From Ignavibacteriales bacterium (GTDB lineage: Bacteria > Bacteroidota > Ignavibacteria > Ignavibacteriales > Ignavibacteriaceae): a stretch of DNA of 64,000 nt. This document shows positions 45,307-53,058 of this stretch, one piece after another. The position numbers and the translations under genes were made by a program. How positions within the stretch are numbered: position 1 is the first letter of the stretch; the number at the start of each line of letters is the position of its first letter. The stretch covers positions 62,001 to 126,000 of the forward strand of contig JADJMD010000012.1 in assembly GCA_016709765.1 (NCBI GenBank). Reading direction: 5' to 3'. A model generated the notes under the pieces. It saw only the letters and a program-made list of their open reading frames with translations. It was not told where the DNA came from and made no database searches.

Positions 45307-45852
45307 CTATGGTAACAAAATCGCAGCGGCAATTACTGTTGTCCACAATCCCGTTTTATCTCCCTCGGCGGATTGAGTGATATTAAAAGTCTTAACAATT
45401 TTGCCGGACATCTTAAATTCCTGCTCTCTTTCATTCCAATCAGACTCGGGATTAAATTCAACTCCCAGAGTTGTTGCTAGCATTTGTGCTGCAAGATCCT
45501 CTGCATAATCCCCTGCATTTTTTTCAGTTACACCAAAGGGATGATATTCAGAGAGATATCCGTACTGAGAATTATCGGCAGGAATTGCAACTCCAATTGA
45601 TGAGGCTATTAGTCTATTAGGTTCATTCGTAGAATTTCTTGCCATTACCGCAAATGTAATTTGTCCGGGTTTTAATTCTTTTAATCCTTCTTCTCTACTT
45701 ATACGTTTACAGGATGGTGGAAATATACTGCTGACTGTTACAAGGTTACAGATTTCTATGCCTGCATTCCTTAATGCAAGTTCAAAAGAACTTAGGTAAT
45801 CCTTGTGCCTTCCTACACCTTTTGTAAAAAATATTTTTGTTGGAACATACAT
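45307..45852 (-). CDS. pdaD: Pyruvoyl-dependent arginine decarboxylase
   Basis: 181 residues. The self-cleavage site that makes the pyruvoyl group is TVSSIFPP, Ser41-Ser42, matching the Ser-Ser site of archaeal PvlArgDC. The upstream KIFFTKGVGRHKDYLSSFELALR and the later NEPNRLIASSIGVAIP and GYLSEYHPFG are also family-typical. It converts arginine to agmatine, normally for polyamines. Odd here: it is the last gene of a metallocofactor/cytochrome operon, one base after a NifX-like gene. Agmatine production may be incidental to that operon, or the pairing may reflect a shared regulon. Confidence 0.92.
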   Translation of the reverse strand: MYVPTKIFFTKGVGRHKDYLSSFELALRNAGIEICNLVTVSSIFPPSCKRISREEGLKELKPGQITFAVMARNSTNEPNRLIASSIGVAIPADNSQYGYLSEYHPFGVTEKNAGDYAEDLAAQMLATTLGVEFNPESDWNEREQEFKMSGKIVKTFNITQSAEGDKTGLWTTVIAAAILLP

Positions 45853-45853
45853 A

Positions 45854-46186
45854 TTAATCTCGTTTTAAATTTGATAAGTAATTGTTGAGAGCATCTTTAA
45901 CTTTTACATTTCCCGATAATCCATCAACAACTTTAATGTTTCCTGTTTTAAGAGCTTGTTCGGCTTTGTCACCGACGTGTCCCGTCAATAAAACATTTAC
46001 TCCTTTGTTAATTATAACTTCTGCCGCTTTGGGTCCTGCACCACCTTGAGCTTGTTCTGCGGGATTAGGAACAGCTTCAAACTTCATTGTATACGGATCT
46101 ACAATTAAAAAATATTGACATCGTCCAAACTTTTCATTTACCAATGCATCAAGTGTATCACAAGTTGAGGTTATTGCTACTAACAT
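45854..46186 (-). CDS. NifX/NifB-C-type metallocluster-binding protein 3
   Basis: 110 residues of the dinitrogenase iron-molybdenum cofactor biosynthesis fold: N-terminal AITSTCDTLDALVNEKFGRCQYF, then GGAGPKAAEVIINKGVNVLLTGHVG near 47-71. Family members carry iron-sulfur or Fe-Mo precursors. No nif structural genes are in the window, so a role in carrying a cluster for another enzyme is inferred. Directly follows the second MinD-type ATPase. Confidence 0.88.
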   Translation of the reverse strand: MLVAITSTCDTLDALVNEKFGRCQYFLIVDPYTMKFEAVPNPAEQAQGGAGPKAAEVIINKGVNVLLTGHVGDKAEQALKTGNIKVVDGLSGNVKVKDALNNYLSNLKRD

Positions 46187-46196
46187 TTTTAGACCT

Positions 46197-47069
46197 TTAG
46201 TTTAAAATAATTTTTTGAATATCATCCCAAATAATTTTGAATCTTTTTCCATAAGTGTGATCATATTCAATTATAGATTTGGAATTTTGAATTGCTTTAA
46301 TGAATTGTTTGTCAAAAGGAATTTTTGCAAGAACAGAAATTCCTTCTGGTTTTAAATATTCTTCAATACTTTTGCTCATTTCAATATTAATATCAAATTT
46401 ATTGACTATCACAGAGCTCGGGATCTTAAATATCTTTAATAAGTTTATTAATCTTTTCAAATCATGTAAACCGGATTGAGTTGGTTCAGTTACAATTACA
46501 ACAAAATCAGCTCCAGAAAGACTGGCATTAACCGGACAGCCGATTCCCGGCGGTCCATCAACAATAATCCAATTAACTTTTCCCTTAGCCTGTCCGTTAG
46601 CTTTCTTTTTTATTTCACTTACAAGCTTACCGGAATTACCTTCACCGGCTAATAATTGAGCAAAATAAAACTTAGATTGATCTTCCAGTTCACACTCTGA
46701 ATAAACTCCGGATTTTGATTCATAAAATGAAATTGCACTATCAGGACAAATACGAAAACAAAATCCGCATCCTTCACAGCTTGTTCTGTTTACTTTAAAA
46801 TCTTTGATAGCATCAAATCTGCAAACCGATTCGCATATTCCGCATTGCGAACATCTATCAGAATTTATTTCAGCTTTTTTCCCTCCATAGTAATCGTATT
46901 CAGAGTTAATGTAATAATCAAAAACTAAATGCATATTGGCAGCATCAACATCTGCATCAATAATTATTTTATCTTCTGCTATTTCTGACAATGCAGTTGC
47001 AACGGTTGTTTTACCAGTGCCGCCTTTACCGCTTAGAATTACAATTTGTTTATACTTTTTATCAAACAT
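46197..47069 (-). CDS. MinD/Mrp-type ATPase with ferredoxin insert 2
   Basis: About 290 residues from the ATG at 47069, which overlaps the preceding gene by 8 bp; the longer frame needs a TTG. Deviant Walker A SGKGGTGKTT near residue 13, then a two-cluster ferredoxin insert (CSQCGICESVCRFDA; CEGCGFCFRICPDSA near 75-105), then WIIVDGPPGIGCP near 165, the Walker B/switch region. Paralogous to the gene just upstream. Such paired ferredoxin-MinD ATPases accompany NifX-like proteins in many anaerobes and have no established function; iron-sulfur cluster assembly or transfer is the usual guess. Confidence 0.9.
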   Translation of the reverse strand: MFDKKYKQIVILSGKGGTGKTTVATALSEIAEDKIIIDADVDAANMHLVFDYYINSEYDYYGGKKAEINSDRCSQCGICESVCRFDAIKDFKVNRTSCEGCGFCFRICPDSAISFYESKSGVYSECELEDQSKFYFAQLLAGEGNSGKLVSEIKKKANGQAKGKVNWIIVDGPPGIGCPVNASLSGADFVVIVTEPTQSGLHDLKRLINLLKIFKIPSSVIVNKFDINIEMSKSIEEYLKPEGISVLAKIPFDKQFIKAIQNSKSIIEYDHTYGKRFKIIWDDIQKIILN

Positions 47070-47913
47070 ATTCTTTTTCAACAATTTCTGTTTTGATTTT
47101 TTCCAATAGTTCTAACATCATAATTCTGTAATCTTTAATTGTCTCTGTTAGCAGTTCACCTTTTGAGTAGCTTTCAGCTATATCCATTCTAAAGGGAATT
47201 TTCAATAATAAATTGAGCTTGTTTTTCTGGATGTATTCATCCAGCAAGTAATAATTTTCATCATATTTATTTATTACTATTCCGTATGGTATTTTTATTT
47301 GTCTTAATACATTAATAGCAAGCTTAAGATCATTAAAACCAAACGGGGTTGATTCTGTTACGAGTACACAAAAATCAGAATCTTTAACTGATTCCAGCAT
47401 TGAGCAGGAAGTTCCCGGAGGTGAATCAATGATTACAGTTTTATTTCCTTTATAAGCATTTTTAACTTTTTTAATTAGTGGAGCGGCAGAGGCCTCACCA
47501 ACTTTTAGATATGCATCATAGAATAAAATATTATTTGAGGTTTCACCAATTCTGATCTTCCCATTTTCTTTATTTGCTTCTGTAATTGCTTTTTGAGGAC
47601 AAAAGTAAGTACAAGCTCCACAACTATGACAGAGTTCATCAATCAAATAAATTTCAGATTTGAGATTAAGCAGTGCATTAAATTCACAAACCTCTGCACA
47701 TTTATTACAGAAATCGCAGCTCTCATAATTAATCTTTGGGATAAGTTTATAAGAAGGTTCTTCTTTTAAGATTCCAGGTTTTAATAAAAGATGACCGTTA
47801 GGTTCTTCAACATCACAGTCAATGTAAACACTTTCGTTAATAACTGAAGCGAGTCCGCATGCAACTGTTGTTTTTCCTGTTCCGCCTTTACCTGATGCAA
47901 TTGATATTACCAA
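47062..47913 (-). CDS. MinD/Mrp-type ATPase with ferredoxin insert 1
   Basis: About 283 residues. I take a TTG at 47913 as start because gagg sits six bases upstream and the protein then begins VISIASGKGGTGKT, as family members do; another TTG at 47925 is possible. Walker A near 7-15; ferredoxin insert CDFCNKCAEVCEFNA and CHSCGACTYFCPQKA near 66-105, eight cysteines for two 4Fe-4S clusters; VIIDSPPGTSCS near 160. Acts with its downstream paralogue, probably as a heterodimer, which is inference. Confidence 0.88.
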   Translation of the reverse strand: MVISIASGKGGTGKTTVACGLASVINESVYIDCDVEEPNGHLLLKPGILKEEPSYKLIPKINYESCDFCNKCAEVCEFNALLNLKSEIYLIDELCHSCGACTYFCPQKAITEANKENGKIRIGETSNNILFYDAYLKVGEASAAPLIKKVKNAYKGNKTVIIDSPPGTSCSMLESVKDSDFCVLVTESTPFGFNDLKLAINVLRQIKIPYGIVINKYDENYYLLDEYIQKNKLNLLLKIPFRMDIAESYSKGELLTETIKDYRIMMLELLEKIKTEIVEKEYV

Positions 47914-47921
47914 CTTAAACC

Positions 47922-48299
47922 TCAATGATGATGATGTTCATGCTTACAAGCTTCATATCCACTTAGTTTCCCTTGCAGATAAAGATCGAAAGCATCTTCA
48001 AATAAAAGTCCTGGTGCGGTTATTACACTTATACCGTAATTAAGAAAATTACTTACAGCTTTTTGTCCCATTCCGCCAGCAATAATTGTGTTAACATTAA
48101 ATTGCTTTACGTAACCAGGAAGTTGACACGCACCGTTATGCTCACCTACCATTGGGTTAAAATAAATTTCTGTTTTAACTACTGATTTATCATCATCAAG
48201 TTCACAAACTTTAAATCTCGAACATCTTCCGAAATGTTCTGCAACTGTTTCTCTTCCATTGCCACTTTCTTCAATTGCAATTGCTATTCTGTTCTTCAT
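47922..48299 (-). CDS. NifX-type metallocluster-binding protein 2 with His tail
   Basis: 125 residues of the NifX fold: EHFGRCSRFKVCE near 21-33, VNTIIAGGMGQKAVSNF near 88-104. It ends with CKHEHHHH, a potential metal-binding tail absent from the neighbouring NifX-like proteins. The stop overlaps the downstream ATPase region and its start overlaps the upstream gene (ATGA), so translation is coupled. Confidence 0.9.
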   Translation of the reverse strand: MKNRIAIAIEESGNGRETVAEHFGRCSRFKVCELDDDKSVVKTEIYFNPMVGEHNGACQLPGYVKQFNVNTIIAGGMGQKAVSNFLNYGISVITAPGLLFEDAFDLYLQGKLSGYEACKHEHHHH

Positions 48300-48790
48300 A
48301 TAGAATCCTGTCCTTTATTGTGATTGTTTGTAATAATTTTATTGGAAAATTTTCTTCCATATCTTTTTCGATTTCTAACTGGATTTAGTTCGATTTCATC
48401 TACACTGATTTCTTGAAGTCTATTATCAATAAATGCTTTTATTGCTTCCTCTGCTGTTCCATTATTGAATTGATATAATTTTATTTTTGAAGAACTGAAG
48501 AATCTTAGAGGATTGATTCCAATCCGCTTTGTGATCACAGCTTCAATATTTTTCTCAATCAGGAACCAAGCTGATTGAATTCCAGCACCTCCTAATTCCG
48601 ATGTAAATGGATTGAGCAAAAACTCTGATGTATTATGGGTGGAGTTGTAAATCAAAAAATATTTACTTTTTCCAAACACATCAGAGATTTCGGATGATAA
48701 CTCCGGCTTATTTATTGAGACTGCTATTATCAAGGTATTATTTATTGGAAGTATGATTTCTTCCGAATCCTTTTCCTCTGTTTTGTCCAT
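48296..48790 (-). CDS. NifX-type metallocluster-binding protein 1
   Basis: 164 residues from the ATG at 48790. That start has a strong ggaggag six bases upstream; the open frame extends 30 residues further, but that extension is only the DUF5320 gene read in another frame. NifX-like core: LIIAVSINKPELSSEISDVFGKSKYFLIYN, then LGGAGIQSAWFLIEKNIEAVITKRIG. A poorly conserved basic C-terminal tail follows. Overlaps the end of the DUF5320 gene by 53 bp. Confidence 0.85.
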   Translation of the reverse strand: MDKTEEKDSEEIILPINNTLIIAVSINKPELSSEISDVFGKSKYFLIYNSTHNTSEFLLNPFTSELGGAGIQSAWFLIEKNIEAVITKRIGINPLRFFSSSKIKLYQFNNGTAEEAIKAFIDNRLQEISVDEIELNPVRNRKRYGRKFSNKIITNNHNKGQDSI

Positions 48791-48965
48791 ACCCAACTCC
48801 TCCACCGTCATGTGGTCTTCCACCGCGTCCAAGTCCGTATACAACTTCTTTATTTTCGGTTGATTGGTCTTTTGTAACACCTTTTTCTGTATCTCTGCAT
48901 TTACCTCTTCTTCGTCCTTTCAAAGCACCTTGTCCTTGCGGACCAGTTCCATCTAAGTTTGGCAT
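48738..48965 (-). CDS. DUF5320 small Gly/Arg-rich protein
   Basis: 75 residues. The N-terminus MPNLDGTGPQGQGALKGRRRGKC is the DUF5320 hallmark; the rest is low-complexity Gly/Arg/Asn (GRGGRPHDGGGVGYGQNRGKGFGRN). These small proteins are typically encoded beside NifX-like and MinD-like genes, as here. Function unknown; possibly a cluster or nucleic-acid binder by composition only. Confidence 0.88.
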   Translation of the reverse strand: MPNLDGTGPQGQGALKGRRRGKCRDTEKGVTKDQSTENKEVVYGLGRGGRPHDGGGVGYGQNRGKGFGRNHTSNK

Positions 48966-49009
48966 GATTTATTCCTATTAATTTGTGATTTAATTTTTAC
49001 ATTACATTT

Positions 49010-49321
49010 TCATACAACGATTACAGAGTTTTTCGAGTCTCCATAATGAGTTAAAACCTCTGCGTCAGCTTCAGGTTCATTTAACCAAGTTGCGCCATCA
49101 CACAGATATCTGAATTTAAATTCATTTCCTGCATCAAGCACTAATTCGATTGATGAAGAACCATCAGGATGACTGTGTGAAAATTTATCGTGATGCGGAT
49201 CCCAGTTATTAAAATCACCAACTACACTTATCTCCTCAAAGTTTTCACAAACTTCTTTAGGAAGTGTAAAAGTAACACGACATACTTTTTTGTCTTGTGA
49301 ATATGTTTTACTGATTGCCAT
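49010..49321 (-). CDS. CBM48/isoamylase-N-like glycogen-binding domain protein
   Basis: 103 residues, a single early-set (CBM48/AMPK-beta-like) domain: CRVTFTLPKEV, ISVVGDFNNWDPHHDKF near 33-49, FKFRYLCDGATWLNEPEAD near 68-86. The motif normally binds alpha-glucans. There is no glycogen gene nearby, and its place inside a metallocofactor operon is unexplained. Clean ribosome site absent but frame and domain are convincing. Confidence 0.85.
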   Translation of the reverse strand: MAISKTYSQDKKVCRVTFTLPKEVCENFEEISVVGDFNNWDPHHDKFSHSHPDGSSSIELVLDAGNEFKFRYLCDGATWLNEPEADAEVLTHYGDSKNSVIVV

Positions 49322-49348
49322 ATCTTACCTCTCTAATTAATTGATCAA

Positions 49349-50278
49349 TTAATTCTTTTTATAAAAAGTATTACCATCGTATATAAGCTTTTTAATCTTT
49401 TTTTCTTCAATCAGTTTTGTTACTGTATTCCAATTTGAACTAGATTTCTTTAGATATTTTTCAACAGCATCTTTTCTCATTGGATGAACCGCCATAATGC
49501 TTATTAAACTTTCTTCTGTTTCACTTCCAGTAGAAAATTCATTCCCTTCATACTCGTTCAATAGCTCAGTGTTATTGTATACTGATTTAATAATTCTGTA
49601 AGCATTAATTGTTTTTGTTCTATCAGGTCTATGAATATTCTTCAATGGTGTAGGTCTTGTTGGAATAGTCAAATAGGCAATCTCAGGATCAACCTTTACA
49701 ATAAAATGTGCAATTTTGATAAGTTCATCTTCATTATCATTCAATCCATCAATCAACATTGTTTCAGTTACAAGTGTACCATTGTATTTTTCTTTGAAGT
49801 CCAGAATTCCATCTAAAATTGTATTAAGCTTAAGTGACAAAGCAGGATGATTAATTTGTTTCCATGTGGCTTCATCTATTGCATCAATCTTAACAGAAAC
49901 ATAATCCGCAAGATTTAATGCTTCTTGAACTTCCTTCTTCCAGATGAGAGATGAATTTGTAAAAACTGAAATCTTAATCCCAAATTCTTGAAGCAGTTGA
50001 ATTGTTTCATAAAGATTTACATCAAGGGTTGGCTCGCCATCAGGAACAAAAGAAAGATAATCTATTCGTTCTTTATTACTTTTAAGTTCAGATATCCGAT
50101 CTTCAATCTCTGTGTAAATCATCATCGGTGAATAATATTCTTTTTGCTCAATCGATAGTTGAGTAGTTAATCCAACCTGACAATAAACACAGGAGTAGCT
50201 GCAAACTTTTGGCGGTATATTATTTATTCCTAAACTTCTGCCTAATCTACGAGATGGTATTGGACCAAAAACGATCAT
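49349..50278 (-). CDS. Radical SAM protein with winged-helix tail 1
   Basis: 309 residues. N-terminal IVFGPIPSRRLGRSLGINN, then the cluster VCSYSCVYC (Cys26, Cys30, Cys33), and FVPDGEPTLD near 87-96 as SAM site. This is the family often labelled wyosine-synthesis-like. The C-terminal 90 residues look like a winged helix (MRKDAVEKYL..., KKLIYDGNTFY). It is a paralogue of the first gene of the operon but lacks that protein's extra cysteine cluster. Substrate unknown. Confidence 0.88.
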   Translation of the reverse strand: MIVFGPIPSRRLGRSLGINNIPPKVCSYSCVYCQVGLTTQLSIEQKEYYSPMMIYTEIEDRISELKSNKERIDYLSFVPDGEPTLDVNLYETIQLLQEFGIKISVFTNSSLIWKKEVQEALNLADYVSVKIDAIDEATWKQINHPALSLKLNTILDGILDFKEKYNGTLVTETMLIDGLNDNEDELIKIAHFIVKVDPEIAYLTIPTRPTPLKNIHRPDRTKTINAYRIIKSVYNNTELLNEYEGNEFSTGSETEESLISIMAVHPMRKDAVEKYLKKSSSNWNTVTKLIEEKKIKKLIYDGNTFYKKN

Positions 50279-50320
50279 TATTTATACTCTCTATAATATA
50301 TTATAAGATTTATTATCATA

Positions 50321-50767
50321 TTAATCATAAGCTATTCTAACTGCTTTATCTTTGAGTGTTGGAGTTAAAATTTCTTTCCATTCACTTCCATTCCAAGTAT
50401 TTAGCTGCGTATGAGTAAGAAAATATTTTTCCGGTATTGGATGAGTTCCAACAACAACTTTTAAATCAAATTTACTTTCTATAAAATCCTTAAATTGATT
50501 TATATAAAGGCATGGGGGATATCCCACAACCATCCCGGTTGCAAAGTGGATTACTTCTGCACCATTCTTTTTTAATTCCTCGGGCGCATATTCTATATTT
50601 CCACCCGGACACCCACCACAGCTTGTATATCCCACAAGCTCAACTTCTTTATCTCTATAAATATCAAAAGCGCCAGCTCGTTCTTTGATTGATCTAAAAC
50701 ATTTGCCACCAGCACAGCTTTTATATCTATCACAAATGATAATTCCGATTTTTACTTTTTTATCCAT
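50321..50767 (-). CDS. CGGC-domain metal-binding protein
   Basis: 148 residues. N-terminal IGIIICDRYKSCAGGKCFRS (Cys12, Cys18, Cys23) and GYTSCGGCPGGNIEY (Cys50, Cys53) define the CGGC family, with a further YPPC near 105. The cysteine pattern suggests zinc or iron-sulfur binding. Function unknown; sits between a radical SAM gene and the octaheme cytochrome gene in the same direction. Confidence 0.9.
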   Translation of the reverse strand: MDKKVKIGIIICDRYKSCAGGKCFRSIKERAGAFDIYRDKEVELVGYTSCGGCPGGNIEYAPEELKKNGAEVIHFATGMVVGYPPCLYINQFKDFIESKFDLKVVVGTHPIPEKYFLTHTQLNTWNGSEWKEILTPTLKDKAVRIAYD

Positions 50768-50801
50768 AAAATTTCAGCTTATTTATGTAATGCTTAATTA
50801 T

Positions 50802-52166
50802 TTAATTACTAAACTTTCTTCCTTTTACTTTCATCGGATCACCGGTATAACCCAATTCTTTCCAATTTAATCTATCACCTTTGACGCCGTGACAATTTGT
50901 ACAACCGAGTGCTTTGTCTTTTGAGTCAACCATATGATTTATTGGCCAATACATTTCAGTTTCAATAAAGGCATAATTACCTGAGTATTCCAAGTTTACT
51001 TCCTTCATTCCAAGTTGAGATGCTAAATTCCAATCAAATGTTTTCCAGTAGCCGTCTTCACCAAAAAGTTTTGGTACGATTAAATATTTATTCTGTGAGT
51101 CATAAATTTGTTTGCCCCGCATAACTTTAAAGGGAGCAATCTTAGCTTTAGGATCTTTTATATCACCATTTAGAGAGTTTAACTTTACGATTTCACCTAG
51201 TTCAATCTTATCTCCAAATTTGTAATATGTTGCACTGCCGTTATACCATTGATATGTAGGGACAACATTCTTTGCCCACACAAATTCACCCTTTAATTTG
51301 TTGTAAGAATCTTTTCCATATTTATCTTTTATATCTGTTCTATCTTCACCAGCTTTTGACCAATCCCACCAAACTTTAGTGGGTTCTTCTTTTGCAAATT
51401 GAGGAATATGACAGGTTTCGCAAGCGACTCTGCTAAGATGTTTGTTAATAGTTTTATTTTCGTGAATTTCACCTTCGTGACAATCTGTACAGTAAATATG
51501 ATTTTGACCAGAAGCCATAGAACCATGACTGGCGCCCATAATTTTGTGTTCTTTAGTAGTATGACAATCAGAACATTGAAAACCAAGTGCTCCCATATGA
51601 ACATCTGTTTCAGGTTTCGGGTCGTATAAACTATTATCCATATCGCCGTGTTTAACACCAGTTCCGCCACCGCCATCAAAATGACAGATACCGCAATTTT
51701 TTCTAGTAGTTTTACCAACACTTTGTGCTGAAACTAATAAATCAACTTTTGCATCAGGTATTCCTGCTCCCGTTGGAACTTTTATATAAGTGCCGGTTTG
51801 CTCATGACATACAAGACAATCAACATTTTGTTCAACTTTAAAATCAAAAGAAGCATCTTTCCATCCATAACCTATATGACAACTTGTGCAGCGAGGATAG
51901 TTTGAAGGAACTGCAATACAAAAATTATTTATAAAATTTTTCTTACCCATTTGTACTTTATTATCATTTGCATCAACAAACTCTTCGTTAAGCCATGTCC
52001 AATGATTTGTTTTCATTATTTCTGTTGCAGCATTTTCGTGGCAATTCAAACATTCCTGTGTCACTTCCTGTGGACCGTTAAATGGTCCGGAGATATAATC
52101 TTTGTGTGATTGAGCAATAACAGAAGCAACACAAATTAGAAGAGAAACAAATATTAACCTGATCAT
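50802..52166 (-). CDS. Octaheme c-type cytochrome, tetrathionate-reductase family, soluble
   Basis: 454 residues with a signal peptide (about 1-19, ends VIAQS). Eight CxxCH haem-binding motifs start at residues 39, 93, 117, 158, 198, 226, 249 and 422. Spacing and the conserved GGGGTGVKHGD and TEMYWPINHMV stretches place it with the Shewanella-type octaheme tetrathionate reductases, which in vitro reduce tetrathionate, nitrite or hydroxylamine. Periplasmic. It has no membrane anchor, unlike its paralogue at 58483. The physiological substrate is not settled from sequence. Confidence 0.92.
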   Translation of the reverse strand: MIRLIFVSLLICVASVIAQSHKDYISGPFNGPQEVTQECLNCHENAATEIMKTNHWTWLNEEFVDANDNKVQMGKKNFINNFCIAVPSNYPRCTSCHIGYGWKDASFDFKVEQNVDCLVCHEQTGTYIKVPTGAGIPDAKVDLLVSAQSVGKTTRKNCGICHFDGGGGTGVKHGDMDNSLYDPKPETDVHMGALGFQCSDCHTTKEHKIMGASHGSMASGQNHIYCTDCHEGEIHENKTINKHLSRVACETCHIPQFAKEEPTKVWWDWSKAGEDRTDIKDKYGKDSYNKLKGEFVWAKNVVPTYQWYNGSATYYKFGDKIELGEIVKLNSLNGDIKDPKAKIAPFKVMRGKQIYDSQNKYLIVPKLFGEDGYWKTFDWNLASQLGMKEVNLEYSGNYAFIETEMYWPINHMVDSKDKALGCTNCHGVKGDRLNWKELGYTGDPMKVKGRKFSN

Positions 52167-52194
52167 TTTAACCTCATTTAACGTTGATTATTTT

Positions 52195-53034
52195 TTACTT
52201 AACAATTTTACTAAACGGTTCTTTTTGATAATGTTCTGCAATAAAAGCAGAGATTGATTTAAAGACTGATGATACTTCACAATTTTGTTTTTCAAGTACA
52301 ATAGGTTTTCCTTTATCAGAAAGTATTCGCGCATCAATATCGATAGGAATTGATCCTAAAAATTTCACATCATAGTCAGCAGCAAGCTTTTCACCACCAC
52401 CAGCACCAAATATTTCAGCAACAGCGCCACAATGTGGACAGACAAATCCAGCCATATTTTCTACGACACCAATAAATGGAATCTCAAGTTTCTTTGCCAT
52501 GTTTATCGCTCGTTCAGCATCCATTACGGAAACTTCCTGCGGGGTTGTAACAATAACTGCATAATCAGGCTTCATTTCTTGTGCGATAGTTAAAATTTCA
52601 TCTCCGGTTCCTGGAGGCAAATCTGCTATTAGATAATCAAGTTCACCCCATTCCACATCTGCTAAAAATTGATTTATAACTTTTGATCGAATTGGTCCAC
52701 GCCAGATTAATGGCTGCCCTTGCGGTAACATGCTTGCCATAGAAATCATTTTAGCACCGTATTTTTCAAAAGGAACAATCTTCTCGTTCAGGAAAATTAT
52801 TTCGCTGTCAATGTTCAACATTTTTGCAACGTTCGGCCCAGTGATATCAGCATCGAGTATTCCTGTTCTAAAACCTTCTAATTGTAAAGCGTAAGCAAGG
52901 TTAACACTAACCGTAGTTTTTCCAACTCCACCTTTACCGCTAAAGACTGCAATGCGGTGTTTTATTTTCGAGATTGTTTCAGAAATTCTTTTTTCCTCTT
53001 CTTCATATGATTTTTGTTTGTCTTGTTGATTCAT
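52195..53034 (-). CDS. Mrp/NBP35-type iron-sulfur carrier ATPase
   Basis: 279 residues. Deviant Walker A FSGKGGVGKTT near 33-43, YLIADLPPGTGDE near 131-143, and a CPHC cluster-binding pair near 216-219 (VCPHCGAVAEIFG). ApbC/Mrp relatives bind and hand over 4Fe-4S clusters. It is the second gene after the sigma-54 promoter, between a radical SAM gene and an octaheme cytochrome, consistent with cluster supply for the operon. Confidence 0.92.
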   Translation of the reverse strand: MNQQDKQKSYEEEEKRISETISKIKHRIAVFSGKGGVGKTTVSVNLAYALQLEGFRTGILDADITGPNVAKMLNIDSEIIFLNEKIVPFEKYGAKMISMASMLPQGQPLIWRGPIRSKVINQFLADVEWGELDYLIADLPPGTGDEILTIAQEMKPDYAVIVTTPQEVSVMDAERAINMAKKLEIPFIGVVENMAGFVCPHCGAVAEIFGAGGGEKLAADYDVKFLGSIPIDIDARILSDKGKPIVLEKQNCEVSSVFKSISAFIAEHYQKEPFSKIVK

Positions 53035-53058
53035 TTATAATCTTTCTACACAGGTTTA

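Noticed and set aside
45854..48299. Nitrogen fixation cluster
   Set aside because: NifX-like and MinD-like genes are present but no nifHDK, nifB or nifEN is in the window; these families also occur outside nitrogen fixation.
48791..48880. 30-residue N-terminal extension of the first NifX-like protein
   Set aside because: It is the DUF5320 gene read in another frame; a strong ggaggag lies before the ATG at 48790.
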